Source: Lepidurus packardi
Lineage: Eukaryota; Arthropoda; Branchiopoda; Notostraca; Triopsidae
Length of the DNA stretch: 64,000 nucleotides
Direction of reading: 5' to 3'
NCBI GenBank assembly: GCA_023053545.1
Contig: JAKZAN010000001.1
Coordinates: forward strand, 13,346,024-13,410,023
The translations under genes and the position numbers were made by a program. The notes below the pieces were generated by a model. That model did no database searches. It worked only from the letters and a program-made list of their open reading frames with translations, and was not told the DNA's origin. How positions within the stretch are numbered: the first letter of the stretch is position 1; each line of letters opens with the position of its first letter. Shown piece by piece: positions 50,015-63,059 of the stretch.

Positions 50015-51703
50015 AATGCTCCACCAAGGTTTTTTTGCTAAGAAACAATTGAGAGAAAAAACAACCCAAAAAAATTTAAGGGATGTGTTTATTTCATTCC
50101 AAAACCTACCGCAAATATACATATTTACTTACTGAGAAGAAAAATCGCCGACATAAAGCAAAAATAACTCGCTTTTCTGGAATCCACGTGTACATAGTTT
50201 TCTTTTCCAAAATAAATACCGAAAACAAAAAACTCTAAACATATGTTTCTCTTCCCATGGTCGTCGTCTTTGTCTCAAGGCTGCAGGTATGTTGTTCAGC
50301 AAACATCCAGCATTCTTTGGTTTTTGCTTTGCGTTAACCCCTACCCTTTCTCTTTTCGTCTCGTCGCCTTCAGGTTCTCAATAGCCAATTGTAAAAACGG
50401 TGTCAAAAGACTTGGGCCAAAAGCGAAGGAGCTATAAAACACGATGCTAACAATGCCTATAAGTATTTTGTTGTCAAAGCGATTACATCAGGCGAAGTTA
50501 TCATTCCCATTAAAAAGGCTACGGAATAATGACCGCGTCCGTGTACCCAAATTCAAGGCCCGGGATGCCTTAGTACCACCAGCGCTTACCACGATACTCT
50601 CAGTTCCGTACCGTACAGAAAAAGTTCACGATAGGACTAACTGGGAAAGCCCTTTCCTTCACTAAGTGGTCCATTTCTTAGCTTGTCAAGAGAAGCAAAA
50701 CTTCTGCGACAAAGGACTTTTTCTTTAGTTTTTTTTATAACCCGAACTTTGGGCTCAGCTTCGTTAGCAATAAAGCTTCTTATAAATGATTTACATAGTT
50801 TAAAGTTGCGTCCTTGGTCGCCCACGTGTGCTCAATTGACACTAACTTGAAAGGGCTTGAATGACTGTCGCAGGCAGGTTCCGAGGTCTTCCACAAAGTT
50901 TTCCATATCTACCAAAGGCCCAAAACTCGTGAAGAACATGCAAAATTTCAAATTTCCATCCAAGTTACTCTCGTTCTTCCCGATGAGTCGCCCACAAGCT
51001 CTGCCGCATACAAAACGCAATTGTTATAAAAGTGGGCAAGTACTTTTTTGTTTGCTACCGAACGCGGGCTGTTGTATTCTTGAAAATGTCCAAAGCTTCT
51101 TTGGAAAATAAAAACCAAAATACAAAAAGAAAACAACAGGAAATTTCAGAAACGAGACGCGGAGAGCAATCTTCTTTCACACCGTATATACTATTTCGCA
51201 CTAACCCCTTAAGAAAAGGAGCCCAAAACTGCGCCACTTCTCTCCATACCGTACAGAGTAAGCTTTTTACCTCGAACAAGACCAGAAAAATGAAAAAGGA
51301 GCAAATGCAATCACAGTTTCTCTGCGAATCTGGGCTCATGCTATTCGCAGCAAAAGGGATGTCATTTGCCTTTAAAAAAAAATCAAGAAAGTAAAGCATT
51401 CCTTCCCGCGTTTTTCTTCAAGAAATTCCCCAATGTGAAGTTTGCCATGCCGGTGCTGCACGCATACAAAAATTGGCCCAACAAATCAGAAGACGTTATA
51501 GTTAAAAGTGGGAGGATTCCAAGCAGACAATAAAATAAATAATGAAAGAATTCGCCGAATGAAGGGGGTCCATCATTTCTATCCATATAGTCTTAAAGAG
51601 AGTCCTAATATAGTCTTAATTTACACAAGTGGTGGGCTTCTCTGCATTACATTTTTTGTTCTATACAAAAGAGAAGAACAAGAAGAAGATCGAAACCAGC
51701 CTC
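50015..51703. other. convergent intergenic region
   Basis: About 1.7 kb between the second SLC22 stop (+) and the stop of the GPR158-like gene (-). It should hold both 3' UTRs. No domain-bearing frame was found; the overlapping frames at 51032-51399 on both strands are not protein-like. Confidence 0.45.
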
Positions 51704-54700
51704 TTAGACTGTCACTTCTTCCGTAAATCTTTCTTTGTCATCCGTCTTGGGCCGACCCCGAGAGTTGTACCGCAGTCGCGGCTGCTGAGCTAACACGGGC
51801 AAAGCTACTGCGGTCGCTTCATGGGCGCTCGTGACGGAAACGTCGACGGCATCCGTTAAAACGTGGGAAATCACAGTAGCAGGCGAGACAGTATAGTCGG
51901 CAGGTCCGTTGAGGCAAACGTTGGGCGACAGTGGGTATTGCAGCAACTGGGAAGCCGAGAGGGGCAGTTTCGTATTGGTGCAGCTGCGCAGTGATGACGC
52001 ACACGACGAAGCCGAAGCCGAAGAAGCTGACCGTGCGTCAGGGACCAGATTATCGCTGCTACTGCTGCAGCACGGACATTCTGCTACAGGCGACGTGGGT
52101 CCGGAAGATTTGATGACGTCACTCGAGGCTTCATCGCAAGCATGGGCCTTACTGACAGGCAACAATGCATTTCTGCTGAGGGACTTATTGGGCCCCGCTC
52201 GACTGAGCAACTGCACCGTCTGGTGGTGGTCTGCACTGTAAGGCATAGTCAAAAACGCCGAAGTGCTCTCGCGGATGGCGCTCACGCTGAAGCGACGCGG
52301 CAGAAGCGCCTCGCTCAGAAAGTCCACACAGGGCGATGTGACTTGGGATTTGTACCCTCGCGAAGGACGACGCGTCCCCAAGGAGAACGTCAATGATAAG
52401 GCGTTCGGAGACAGCAGGGGAGCAGCGGCTAAAGCCAGTGCTGATGCCGGAGCTCTGGAAGCCGGAGCAGCTTGGGAAGACATGGAGCCTGAAGAAGCAG
52501 ACGGGGAATTGCGTTCTTCTCCATCTACTTCGAGATCTTGGCTTTTTCGCGTTCCCATTAACCCTGTCTCTCCGTTGTCGTCTTGGGTGTCAGGATAGCC
52601 ATTATTTCCCTCGTCGTCGTCCATCATCGCCGTAGGATCTGCACTGAATGTAGCACAGACGATTTTGTCAGTCACGCATGCGAGCACATTGTTAACTTTG
52701 GGACCTTTGGACCCAAACATCAACGAACCCAAACCTCCACCACCTCCACCCCCTGAGTCGGATTCGGAATCTTCCTCTTTTTGAGGCGTTTTGGGGTGAT
52801 TCTTGGCACTTTTGTCAGTCAAAGAGTTTTTATGCTGGCCACCGCGTGCATTGTTGGCCGTTCCTTGCATTTCTTCTTGTCGAGCTGCGTCTTGCATAGC
52901 GGAAATGCGCGCTGCCAAGTGCCGGTTGCCCAGTCGTAAGTTTTTATCCTTTAGCTGCTCCAATTCGGAGTACAATCGTCGGAATTCAGCCTAGAATTAC
53001 AGTTAGGTTTACGTCCTTCTCTGTTATACACATGAGCCCCTTTCCTCCACCCCACCCCCTTGACTTTGTTGGCACTAAATGCGTTCGAGACGTCAGCCAA
53101 ACTTGCCAAAGTGATAACTTAAGCTTGGATCAGCTTAAATTATCCAAAATAAAAAGGTAAATAATAAAATAAATAAAAACTTAGATTTTTTAGATTTTTT
53201 GATTTTGAGTTTTTGATTTTTTGTCCTCCCTTCAACTCTTTTACTAGACGCTGTCAAATTAACAGGCCTGAGCTTAAGACAGAAAAAGAGCATGAAAAAT
53301 CGCTTCTGCCTCCTTTTGTTTTCTTATTGTGTTCCTTCGCCTTTCCGACCAAGACTACATGACCTAAACTTTCTTCCATCATTAGCAGCTTGGGGAGAAA
53401 AATCCCTCACGATCAAGTCATAAAACGTAACGTGTTATGGCTTCGGCTATTACAGGAAAAAGTTGCAAAGAAAAAGTAAAAAAAAAAAAAGCTTTTTTTT
53501 TTTGCTTTTTTACCTGAATGTCCGGATCCGTCACATGCTGAAGTCCCGGAATGGTCAATTCGATTTTTCCTCCGCTGCTCAAGGCTGACGGAGTCAGATG
53601 CGAATTGCTGGATTTGGCTTTGGACAGAAATTTGGCGGCCTGGGGCTTGGTTACATGCTGGCTATCTTCGCCTTTGCTTCCCCGTCCTCTTAGTACCAAA
53701 TACGCCTGCGAAGAAGGATAAGAAAAACGTTATGTACGTTATGAAAGGAGTTTGACAACAAAAGATAAACAAAAAATAATAATAATAGGAGTAAGAAAAA
53801 AAACCAGACATGCAACCTACACAAGAAAATCATGTTGTGTCCTCAAAGAGGGAGAAAAATTCAAACCCAGTTTCTGGTAACCCCCTCTCGAGATACAAGA
53901 AGCCCAAGCCAATGGGTATTGAGCGCTACAATTTCCCAGTTAAGAGTGGAATTCGTCTAGGTGACATTTCTACTCGAGAGCTTTCAATGTAAGGTCTTAC
54001 TGAGCTTCTGGCTTGATAGACCTTAATAGACCTCTTATAAATGGATTTGGGGTACGAGCAAAAGCTGCAAAAAAGGCGGCTTGAGCAGAATGGAAATGGA
54101 GCAATTTTGTAGGCAAATCAACTCTCGCGCGACACGCCGCATAACCAGTACCAGATCTTAAGGCTCCCGTATACCTTCGCTTATTGACGTGACAGAGTCA
54201 CAGCTGGAAGAAAGTGAGAAAAGAAATAGGCCGCTAATGGCCGGCTTGTTTTGCTTATGAAAAGTAACATTTGTCCCCGAAGAACACAATGTCTCAAATC
54301 AAGTCGTCCAACTTTCGGAACAAGATTTTGAAAACGACTTGTTAGATTTCAAAGCAAACTAAAATCAAAGTTTTCTTTTATTAACAGCTAGTGCATAACC
54401 AAAGGATCGATTTTTAGGTACCGTATTTCTCATAGTTGCAAACTTCATTTGCATATGGCTAGTTTATTACTCATTGAAACAAACTGTGCATTGGTTGTGT
54501 ACTCCCTGTTTGCTGTTAGCAAGCTCAAGATCACCGTTTTGAGTTTTCTCAAAATGTCGTCCCGAAATTCCCCATGCTAATCGCCTATACCGAGCTAAAG
54601 TACACGGGAGCCACATTTCTGGGAATAAAATTGTAGAAGCCCTTTCCGGTTATCAATCGCAAAGGTTTCTTATTCACGTGCCGGTGGTTCAGCAATTTTC

Positions 54701-57700
54701 GCAGCCTTCTCCGTCCTAGTCCTGAAATTCAGCAAAAGTGTTCGATTTCCGTTTTTCTAAAAATTATTTTTTACCGGATTTTTTGTCTTCCAGCTTGGCA
54801 TTGCTATACCCAACCATGTAAATGACTGCGAGACCTCAATGGATTCAATACGTGACAATAGTCTCCGTTTTCCCCCCTCTCTTTTTTTATGTTTAACCCC
54901 TTCCCAAGTGTACTATTTCAGTGTTGGGCATGCATAAACCAAGGTGGCATTCCCATTTCCGAGAAAACGAAGGCAAATGGCAAGTTCCCTGTTGACTTTA
55001 GACTTTAGCTTTACGTGCTACCGTTACAGTCTATGATTCTACCCCAAGTTTGGGTACAACACGCTCTGCTGTGTGCATATAAAAGCCAGCGCAGAAATGT
55101 TGACCCTTTTCTCCTATTGCTTCTAGGTTTGGATAGCTGACATTATGTGACACAGACACAAGTCTCCCCAAGACAGAAATGGCAGGGGTTCGTAAGGAGG
55201 CGTGCCGGTTATAGTCCAGGAAATAACAAGTCATTAGAATTAAGGAGTAAAAGCAATGTCAAACTTACTTTGCTGCCGAAGATCAAGACGAGTAATAATG
55301 TGGTTGTCAGCTGGGTGTGCGAGAACATAATAATGTACATAAGGTCGGGATTGGCAGGAGATTGCAGGAAGAGCCTATACCAGAAAGGAAGTAAACAGGC
55401 AATACATGAGAGGAAAACTGTGTTATCTTGAAGGCAGAATTCTTGACCAATGCACAACAACTTACATGGAAACGTTGAGGAAAATTGAGAGTAAAAACTC
55501 GTTATAGATTGCCATAGAGATGAAACGACTTTCATTAAATTCCGAAGGCGCTTTGCGGACCACGATACACAACCGGATACCCCAGACGAGCAGTACCATT
55601 TCCACTACAGAAGAAATAGCACATTTTACCATCACGCACGCAATAGAAAAACGAGCGTATACAGTTCGCGAACATGAAACATGGAAATTGCTGTCTGGTT
55701 AGCGTTCCTGAGAACGTTTTCGAGGTTTCGTGGACGCTTTTCAGTCGTTTCTCTGTCACCCTTAATTAAAAGTATAGGCTGCTCGGAAGGAAACAAGACT
55801 GGGAGGGAAGCGTTCCTTAATGTTGAACGCGGGGTTAATTAAAGGTCAGGCAGCACGGGGTAGTTTGACAGAACGGAATTAAATTCGAAAAAAGGGAAAA
55901 GATAGAAAGTAAAATCATAAAAAAAGAACTCAGCAAGAAAGCATACTGGCGGTAAAGGCGTGGTCCCACCAGTCCGTTTGGCAAAGGAAAGCTTTCAAAT
56001 CATCTGCCGTTTTACCCACAATCACGTGTGGTGGGGATACCAACGTTCGTATGCCAAGTAGGACGGTGAAGATAGTCACGATGATACCCAAGCGTTTCAT
56101 CAAATCCCAGTCGGTAATCTTGACAGCTTTGGCGGATCGGACGCGGAATATCACGGAGATTCTGCCAAGAAGACAACAAAAAGGAAGAGCATTACTTTCT
56201 GGCCTTTGACGTAGTCAAGCATTAGAAACGATTCGATTTCTCTCATGCTTTACAATCGCGTTAGCAAATCGAGTTTGAAGCTCGAGAATGACAATAAAAC
56301 CCGGAGAAAAAATAACCTGTAGTCAATTTGAGGTCCTTACTCTCAAATGCACATCCCTTGTAGGAACTATATCCAACTTAAGAACTCTTAAGAAACAGTG
56401 GGGAACACATATAGAGACCCAACATATGTTCACAATGTATCTAAACAGTAAGCGACATGCAAGCTTTTCAGGTTCCCTGCTTTTCCATCAACATATAAGC
56501 TGAAAGAAACCGAACTTTGCCTAGGAGAACAAAACCCAAAAACATTATTTCGGTATTTGACACACTCCATGCAATTTTGATGGCGTGCATCGCCATCACA
56601 ACTGCGGAAACTAAGCGCATTTCAAGGATTCTTCGAAACTGTTAAAATTGCATGCGTCCCCAATAAAATGAATTGGTGATATAAATTGGTGATATAAAAT
56701 TTCCTGTGAAGGATTCGTGAAAAGAAAAATCTTGTCAATGGAACTCGAAATAGAAGCACGATACGTTTTAATGCCCAGCAAAAGTGTTCACACATTACGC
56801 TCGACATATAAATCATTTATGGGATATACCTCCATGTCTTGAGCATAAGCGCGCCATAAGAAAAGGAAAATCCAATTTCCCGAAGCCAGATTCTCAGTGT
56901 GCACGTAACCACATTCGGTCGTGGATAAGTCACCAGCGTCTTTAATAGATTGCATATGAAGAGAAACAACAACAAAGAATTAAATTCAAAGCGAGAGTAT
57001 TTCGCATAAAATTATCTCTTCATGTTTCCGTCATTTTCTTGTTTAAAATTTATGAAATTGCAATGAGAGATTGTATGACATCAGTGCCATCTCTTGACAA
57101 GAAATGCTCACCTACTTGCAATACACCATGGCCTTAATAGATCGGCACTTGTTTTAGTACAATGACTACCAGCATTGAGCATGATCTCTTAGTTGAACCT
57201 TGTGTTGGTAGAGATTTCCAACAAAGAGGTAAAAGATAAAAGCGACTCCACTTACCGTGCAGTAAATGAAAAAGGAGCCCAGAATAATCATTCGTAAAAG
57301 TGCAGGGCTCGCAGCTCGTACCACCTGTAACGCAGAAAAAAATAAAATAGAAATGCATCAGTGAGCAAGTATGCCCTACGATCTCTTAAATCTTAATTCT
57401 GCTCAGACACAGATAGACCAGCAAGTCTGAAACAACCAGAACCACAGATCAGACCTGAAGCACTCTTGGAGATTAATTTGCTTGCGCATCAGGATAACAG
57501 AGGCTTGCAGTTACAGCCCACGTGTGGTTGAAATATTTTATTTTTATTTTGTGTGTATGCTTTTATTCAACCACCTTAACCAACCCATTCTCTTTCTTCC
57601 CTTCTAGATTAATAAGTAGCTCATAGCACGCGTCGCTAGGCAAAGATGAAAATGAACCGAGATGCTGGGAAACAGAGAACGCTACGAGGCTTACTTTTAG

Positions 57701-60700
57701 GCTCCGAATCACCACAAATCATAATATAAGAATAATAGACTGTTGAGCTAGTACTGCAAAAGGGAATACTGTAAATAAACTTCCAAAGGAAGAAAATGTT
57801 GAGCTACTCCACGTGGTAGACGTGGGAAGCAGACTTGAATCTGAATAAGTTTCCTAATTAAATTCTCTAAGAAGTTGGACACATACGCCCCACATCACAA
57901 ATCCCACGCGTTTACTAAAACCGAGTTTCCGTTTAGAGAAACTGGAGAACCCAGGGGAACTCACCCAGAATTTATCACGATTTCTGTATTTAAAAAAAAA
58001 TGTAGGTAGGTGATTTTACGTGCTTAGCCTGTCCCAGACAACCCCCCAAGCGAAGCCAGAGCCAGCCGCAGTAGCGGAACGAAGCCCCGTCTGGAGAAAC
58101 ATTCATTCTTTCATCTACCTCTTACTTATTCGTTATTGCGGCACGTGAGCCTTTACGCAGGGCATACCGAAGAGATTATAGGAATCCCGCATAGCGGCAT
58201 TCGTAAACATCGGTGGTTTCGGTTTTCCTTTCTTGCTTTTATTTCGTAGTTGCTTGGAGTTGCTGCTAAACTTATTGAGCTAGGGCAGTTTACGTGCTAA
58301 ATAGATTGCCCCAGTTATATGCAGTATGTGCTGTTAACTTGATGTGTGGCATTGTTGCCGACTTTCGAGCCTCTGGAGAGTTGACCCACTCCATTTTTTT
58401 CTGCGATGACCGACAGTGACAGACACTCCCATAAATCCCCACCAAAAAATTTCCCGCCAAATGAACCCGATAAGAATGCATTCTATCTTTTCAGGACGTA
58501 AAGAGCAATGCTAAGATGAAATCTGTCAGGAAAGGGGATTTGGACCGGCTGTCAATTAATTCTTCAATCGCCTTCTTATCTTTTTATTTGGTCTCGCCCT
58601 CGGATGTCGTGGCGGATGACATTGGCGTTGAGGATGGGAGGTACGGGCTGTCATTTCAGGACACAGCAGCTTTCTGTGTGACATGCGGGTACAAAACCAC
58701 GCGAAAGCTCTTCCCATTTTACTTCTGGGGGATGCTAAGAGTTTTATTTGGCGCCTGCCACTACGGGATAAAACCTAACGAAAGCGTTTCTTCGCGGGGT
58801 GCCAAGCAAGTTCTGCGGCCAGCGTTTGACAGCATCCTTACTCTCTCGTGGAGTCGTCATGACAACACTTCTGACATAATCAGAAACCTTTGCAAGGGAT
58901 GAGCCTCACAGATCCAAGCTACCAATACTGAAAAGCCTACTGAGCGAGCCAAGTAATAAGAAATAATAAATTTAAAAAAAGAAGTGGTTCTCTACAAGCT
59001 TGGCGGCCTGGTAATCATTACCGTGAACTACAGTTCCTGACAACCTTTTCTTCAACTCCACCACTTCTCAAATTTGATTACTGCCCTTATCATTTCTGTC
59101 CTAACAGTCTCTTTCGTACATTTTTTTATTTCTTTTCGTTTAAACATTGGCCTTCTTGTGTGGTATTGCGAACCACTATATTTCTAACGATTTCTTGTTT
59201 TTTAAGAAAAAACTTGATATGAAAAATCAAGGGGACAAAAAGAGTAAAACTGGAAGAAGCTGCGTGACCCACGATGTGAACCCATTACTGAGTTACGTGT
59301 CGCTACACGAGTAGGCGGCCGGCGAGTAATTGGGACAAGACACACGAAGAAATGTTCTTCTTTCGTAGTTCGCTTAGTAACCCAAATTAGCCTAACTTGT
59401 AACTTTCCTTTCAGGGATACCCCCCTCCACTCTTTCGCTCGCATTTTTTTTTTTTGTTGCCGTGTTACGGGGATCACGAGAAACTCCTTATTGCTGGCAT
59501 ATTACTTTGCCAAAGTGGAGGAATAAGAAACAAAACGATCTAAAAGCAGGAATGGCAATTTTTTTACTAAGAAATTAAAGTTTCTAACAACATCCTTTTC
59601 TCGGAAGAGTGTCCATCAAGCCTAAGCCCAAGGGGTTCAAAAGAACTTTCCTGTACAGTACTTTTCGTTCGTTTTCCGAAGAAAACGTACTGTTTCTTAA
59701 TCCAAACAACTTGTCTGTCAACACTGAAGAAAAGGAGCTTTTACCTCAAAAAGTCTAGGTCTTATGTTTCGATTTTCCCTGGTTTTCTCTGGTATGACCG
59801 TAGCAACCAAGTATTGACTACCAGTATGACTACCGACTGTCAGACTAAAATTGGCTACCGATTGCCAAGATAGGGAATGGGAACGACAGAATGGGTGGAA
59901 AAGGACACCCAGCTCAGATGACAAGGACCTTGGCATCACGGAGGAAAGGGGTAACAAGATCACATTAGAACGACCTTGACGCCAATGTGAGTGCTGGGAA
60001 GATAAATAGAAGGAGCAAATCACATAAACGTTTACTTTACGTAAGGAAGGGTAGGGGGGAAGAAACCATGAATATCGGAAGGAGGAAAATTTCCCCGAGT
60101 TATGGAGAATTAAATCCTTTTTTGCTATAAAAACAGGAGAAAAAAGATCCCTCAATTTAGCCTCTGCTTATGCAGATTCGCACATCTTTGCCTTAAACCC
60201 TTAACTTGGCCCTCGGTATAGCCCAGAAATTGAGAAATTATGCAGAAAATTCCTGCAAGAACCCGACTGGCAACTTCCAAGTTAAAGCCTGGTACCGTGA
60301 CAATGACAAAGGCATTCATCATTTGGAAAAAAATATTTTTTTTTAGATAATAGTGGAAGGAAACCTTCGCCCCACTATCCTACCCCCAGAAAAAAATAAG
60401 AAAAAAGCCAAGAAGAAATGAAGAAAAAAACTTGTTTGGTTCAAGAGAAGAATCGCGGAAGCAAGTTGTCAAGTTCCAAGTCAAGACATGAGGAAGCACT
60501 TATGAGCCAACTAATTCCATTTGCCTAGGCCGAAACCGTTAGTAGGAAAACAAAATTGCCTGTCTGAAGCAAAAGTTCCAGGAAACGCTAGTTCGTGCAT
60601 ATCTGAATGAAGTCCTTGATAAATCTCCCCTTCCCCCAACTCGAAGAAACTTCTGAATACAAAGACAAGAGTCCCCCCTTCCCATCCTGCAAACTTTGCT

Positions 60701-63059
60701 TCCTATAAACAATCTAATTTGCTCGCATGTGTATGTATAACAGCTAACGTTTCCTCCTGCCACAAGAAATACAAGGTCTAGCAATGACTTGTAAGTTCCA
60801 TGACTATTTTTTTACGTCCTCAGATCAGCCGTTTGGCAGCAGGGCCTGCAGGGAAGGTTCCGAAAATACAGCCAAGACAGTTGAAAAGTCTTCTAACCAA
60901 ATTTAAGCTCCCCTTTACGAGCAACTTTGTGGTTAACTAACCAAAAACGTGGCTTTGAACTAAGGTTGTCAAAAGTCACGACGTGGGCCAACCACGCTGT
61001 AAAGGAAACACGCTTAGAGATGACATTTGCATGCGAAACAAAAAGCGACCCGAACTGCGAACTTTTCAGTTGCAGTTTTTCCAGTATTGCTATTTAACGA
61101 CACGACTTTTGACGCTACCCTGCGGATTTACTCAGGAACTTTCCTCTTAAACGTGGCGCTGACCTTCAGAAGTTGGCTTCGTGCTCCAAACATAAGGATC
61201 TGTTCATTGTTGGGATGTGTTATTTCGTTGTTGAGGAACGTGTAATGGTAGCCAGTTCGTAGGGTATGTGGTACGGCGTGAAGCCCTGAAGTGATACTTG
61301 TATTTTTGGGGGGAAAAAATAAAGAAACTAAATGAAACGTCCCTTCTTTTTCCTTCCCTTTTTTGAGTTCCGTATCGTAATTCCGAAGAGCCTTCGACTG
61401 GCTTGAGACAAGACGGGCTCTAGAGTTGAGAAGGCTAAATTGGTTCGGGGATAAGAGGATTGAATTGAAATAGGCTTTCAGGTACAAGGTTTTTGGCGGA
61501 CCCGTGTCGAAACCAAAGCTCAGCAGGAGCGATCGCAGCTACTTGGCGCTGTGCTCGAAAAAGGGGTGTATAGATTGCACGGGTTTTCGCCAACCGACTT
61601 GAGAAATTCGAGTTTGGCTTGTTGAACACGCAGCCACATACCACGACATCAGCTTTCCATCATCCGACAGCAAGAAAGACAATTAAGATGAGCTCAGCAA
61701 AGAAAGAGACGTACAAGTGCAGACTTCGGGGAGCGAGAGAAGAGACAGAGAGAGAACGAGACTATTATACAGTATCCTTATCTCAAAGAGCCATCCCCAT
61801 TTATAGTATGTCTATAAAAGAATCACAAAGAATCGATATCCCACTCCTTGACACCTACAAAGAGTTGCACAGGCTTCTGTTCCGAGTCTCCATCAATAGC
61901 ATATGCACATGCTTCAGCTGCCTCTCCAAACTTATTTTCAAGACACAACTTGCCCCAAAAAATAATGAGCTCCTCTACGGATAGCGTAGTTAATCCTTCA
62001 TGGTAGTTAATCGAAATTCAAATTTCTTGAAGTAGCAACTGTAACGCCCCCTTTTAATAGGGGGTAGGAAACTCAGGTATCCTTCTTATAAGCGTTTGGT
62101 CATAACTTACATCCATGAGCTATTAAGAATGTTTGCGCTACAAAATTCCCAAAAATTCTTATCGACATTGCAAGACTTTTTATTTTCTTCTTTTTCCTTA
62201 AAGAGGTATAACCGAGCGTACAAGCTAAACGCTTTAATGTTTCTTTTAATCCTTGCAATCTTAAATCCATCCCCAAAAGCAACAATTAATTCTGTATGCT
62301 CGACAGGTGAGTGGAGTTTTTATCAGGAAGAAGAAGTTTTCTATAGCACGATATTTTTGCAAACAAGCCACAAGAAAACAAAAGGAAACATGGATTAGAC
62401 TCTATCTACTCCTCTTCCTTTTCGTGCAGGGCAAAGCAGCTTAACTCCCTGGTAAAGTTTCATTTTCATTAAGTTACTTGGTTCCTGTGTGTTGTTTGGC
62501 ACACTATACCCCTTTCATACGTCGCCAAAGGAGATAAAAAGGATCTTCTTTTTTCCTGGTAACGAGTCTCTCAGGAAAACAGAAAAGATCCCAGACTGGC
62601 TCTAAAAAAAAGTTGACGAAAAATTCAAGCTTTATACCTTAACGTTGCCATATTTCCAGGTGAAAAGCGCCACGGCGGGTAAGCAACAGATGACAATTAT
62701 CTCCAAGATGAGGATAGATATTCTCATCACCCAGTTTAATGATACAATGCACGGGCGATCATCTTCACATATATCGCAGCCTTCAGGACAGGGCAGACAT
62801 TGGAAAGTATCCGGCAAATCGTACAAGCTCGAATATCCCTATTAAACGGAAGAAAAAAAAATTAATATTCCTTTAATTACGTTTTTTTGTAAATCTTTCG
62901 GAAATTAATGCGTACCATCAATTTCTTCTCGTATTCTTCTTCCACTACAGCACCGTTGTAATACCGTACTCGGGCGTATGTATCCGGGAAATAGTATCCG
63001 TCCTTGCACTGGCATCTGTAACTACCTCGGCGGAATCCCAAGCCTGGGATTGGAATGCA
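51704..63059 (-). CDS. class C orphan GPCR of the GPR158/GPR179 type, 5' end beyond the window
   Basis: Nine exons join in phase to 820 aa: 63059-62916, 62838-62638, 57324-57256, 56939-56830, 56161-55947, 55604-55466, 55374-55269, 53705-53514 and 52990-51704. The first two hold the end of the Cys-rich ectodomain (GFRRGSYRCQCKDGYYFP, CLPCPEGCDICEDDRPC) and span 1. The others carry spans 2-7: SPALLRMIILGSFFIYC, PNVVTCTLRIWLREIGF, ITDWDLMKRLGIIV, IRTLVSPPHVI, CIVVRKAPSEFNESRF and FSHTQLTTTLLLVLIFGSK. Class C disulfide cysteines (VVTC, FLCQTD) are present. The long cytosolic tail starts with a coiled coil (FRRLYSELEQLKDKNLRL), is Ser-rich and ends EEVTV, a possible class II PDZ ligand. Vertebrate GPR158 and GPR179 bind RGS7 complexes; Drosophila CG31760 belongs to the same group. 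Introns of 1.56 and 5.3 kb stand out in this compact region. Confidence 0.92.
53706..55268 (-). other. 1.56-kb intron of the GPR158-like gene
   Basis: It separates span 7 (LIFGSK) from the start of the cytosolic tail (AYLVLRGRG). No exon or RNA gene is visible inside. The plus-strand frame 53810-53992 is not protein-like. Confidence 0.6.
57325..62637 (-). other. 5.3-kb intron of the GPR158-like gene
   Basis: It lies between span 1 (WKYGNVK) and span 2 (VVRAASP). I looked for a host exon or nested gene on both strands and found none I can support. The largest frame inside is 58516-58902 (+), 128 codons, with no recognisable domain and no signal peptide. AT-rich runs and short poly-A/T tracts are common. 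Confidence 0.55.

Noticed and set aside
58516-58902. 128-codon plus-strand frame inside the large receptor intron
   Set aside because: No domain, signal peptide or splice context; such frames occur by chance in several kb.
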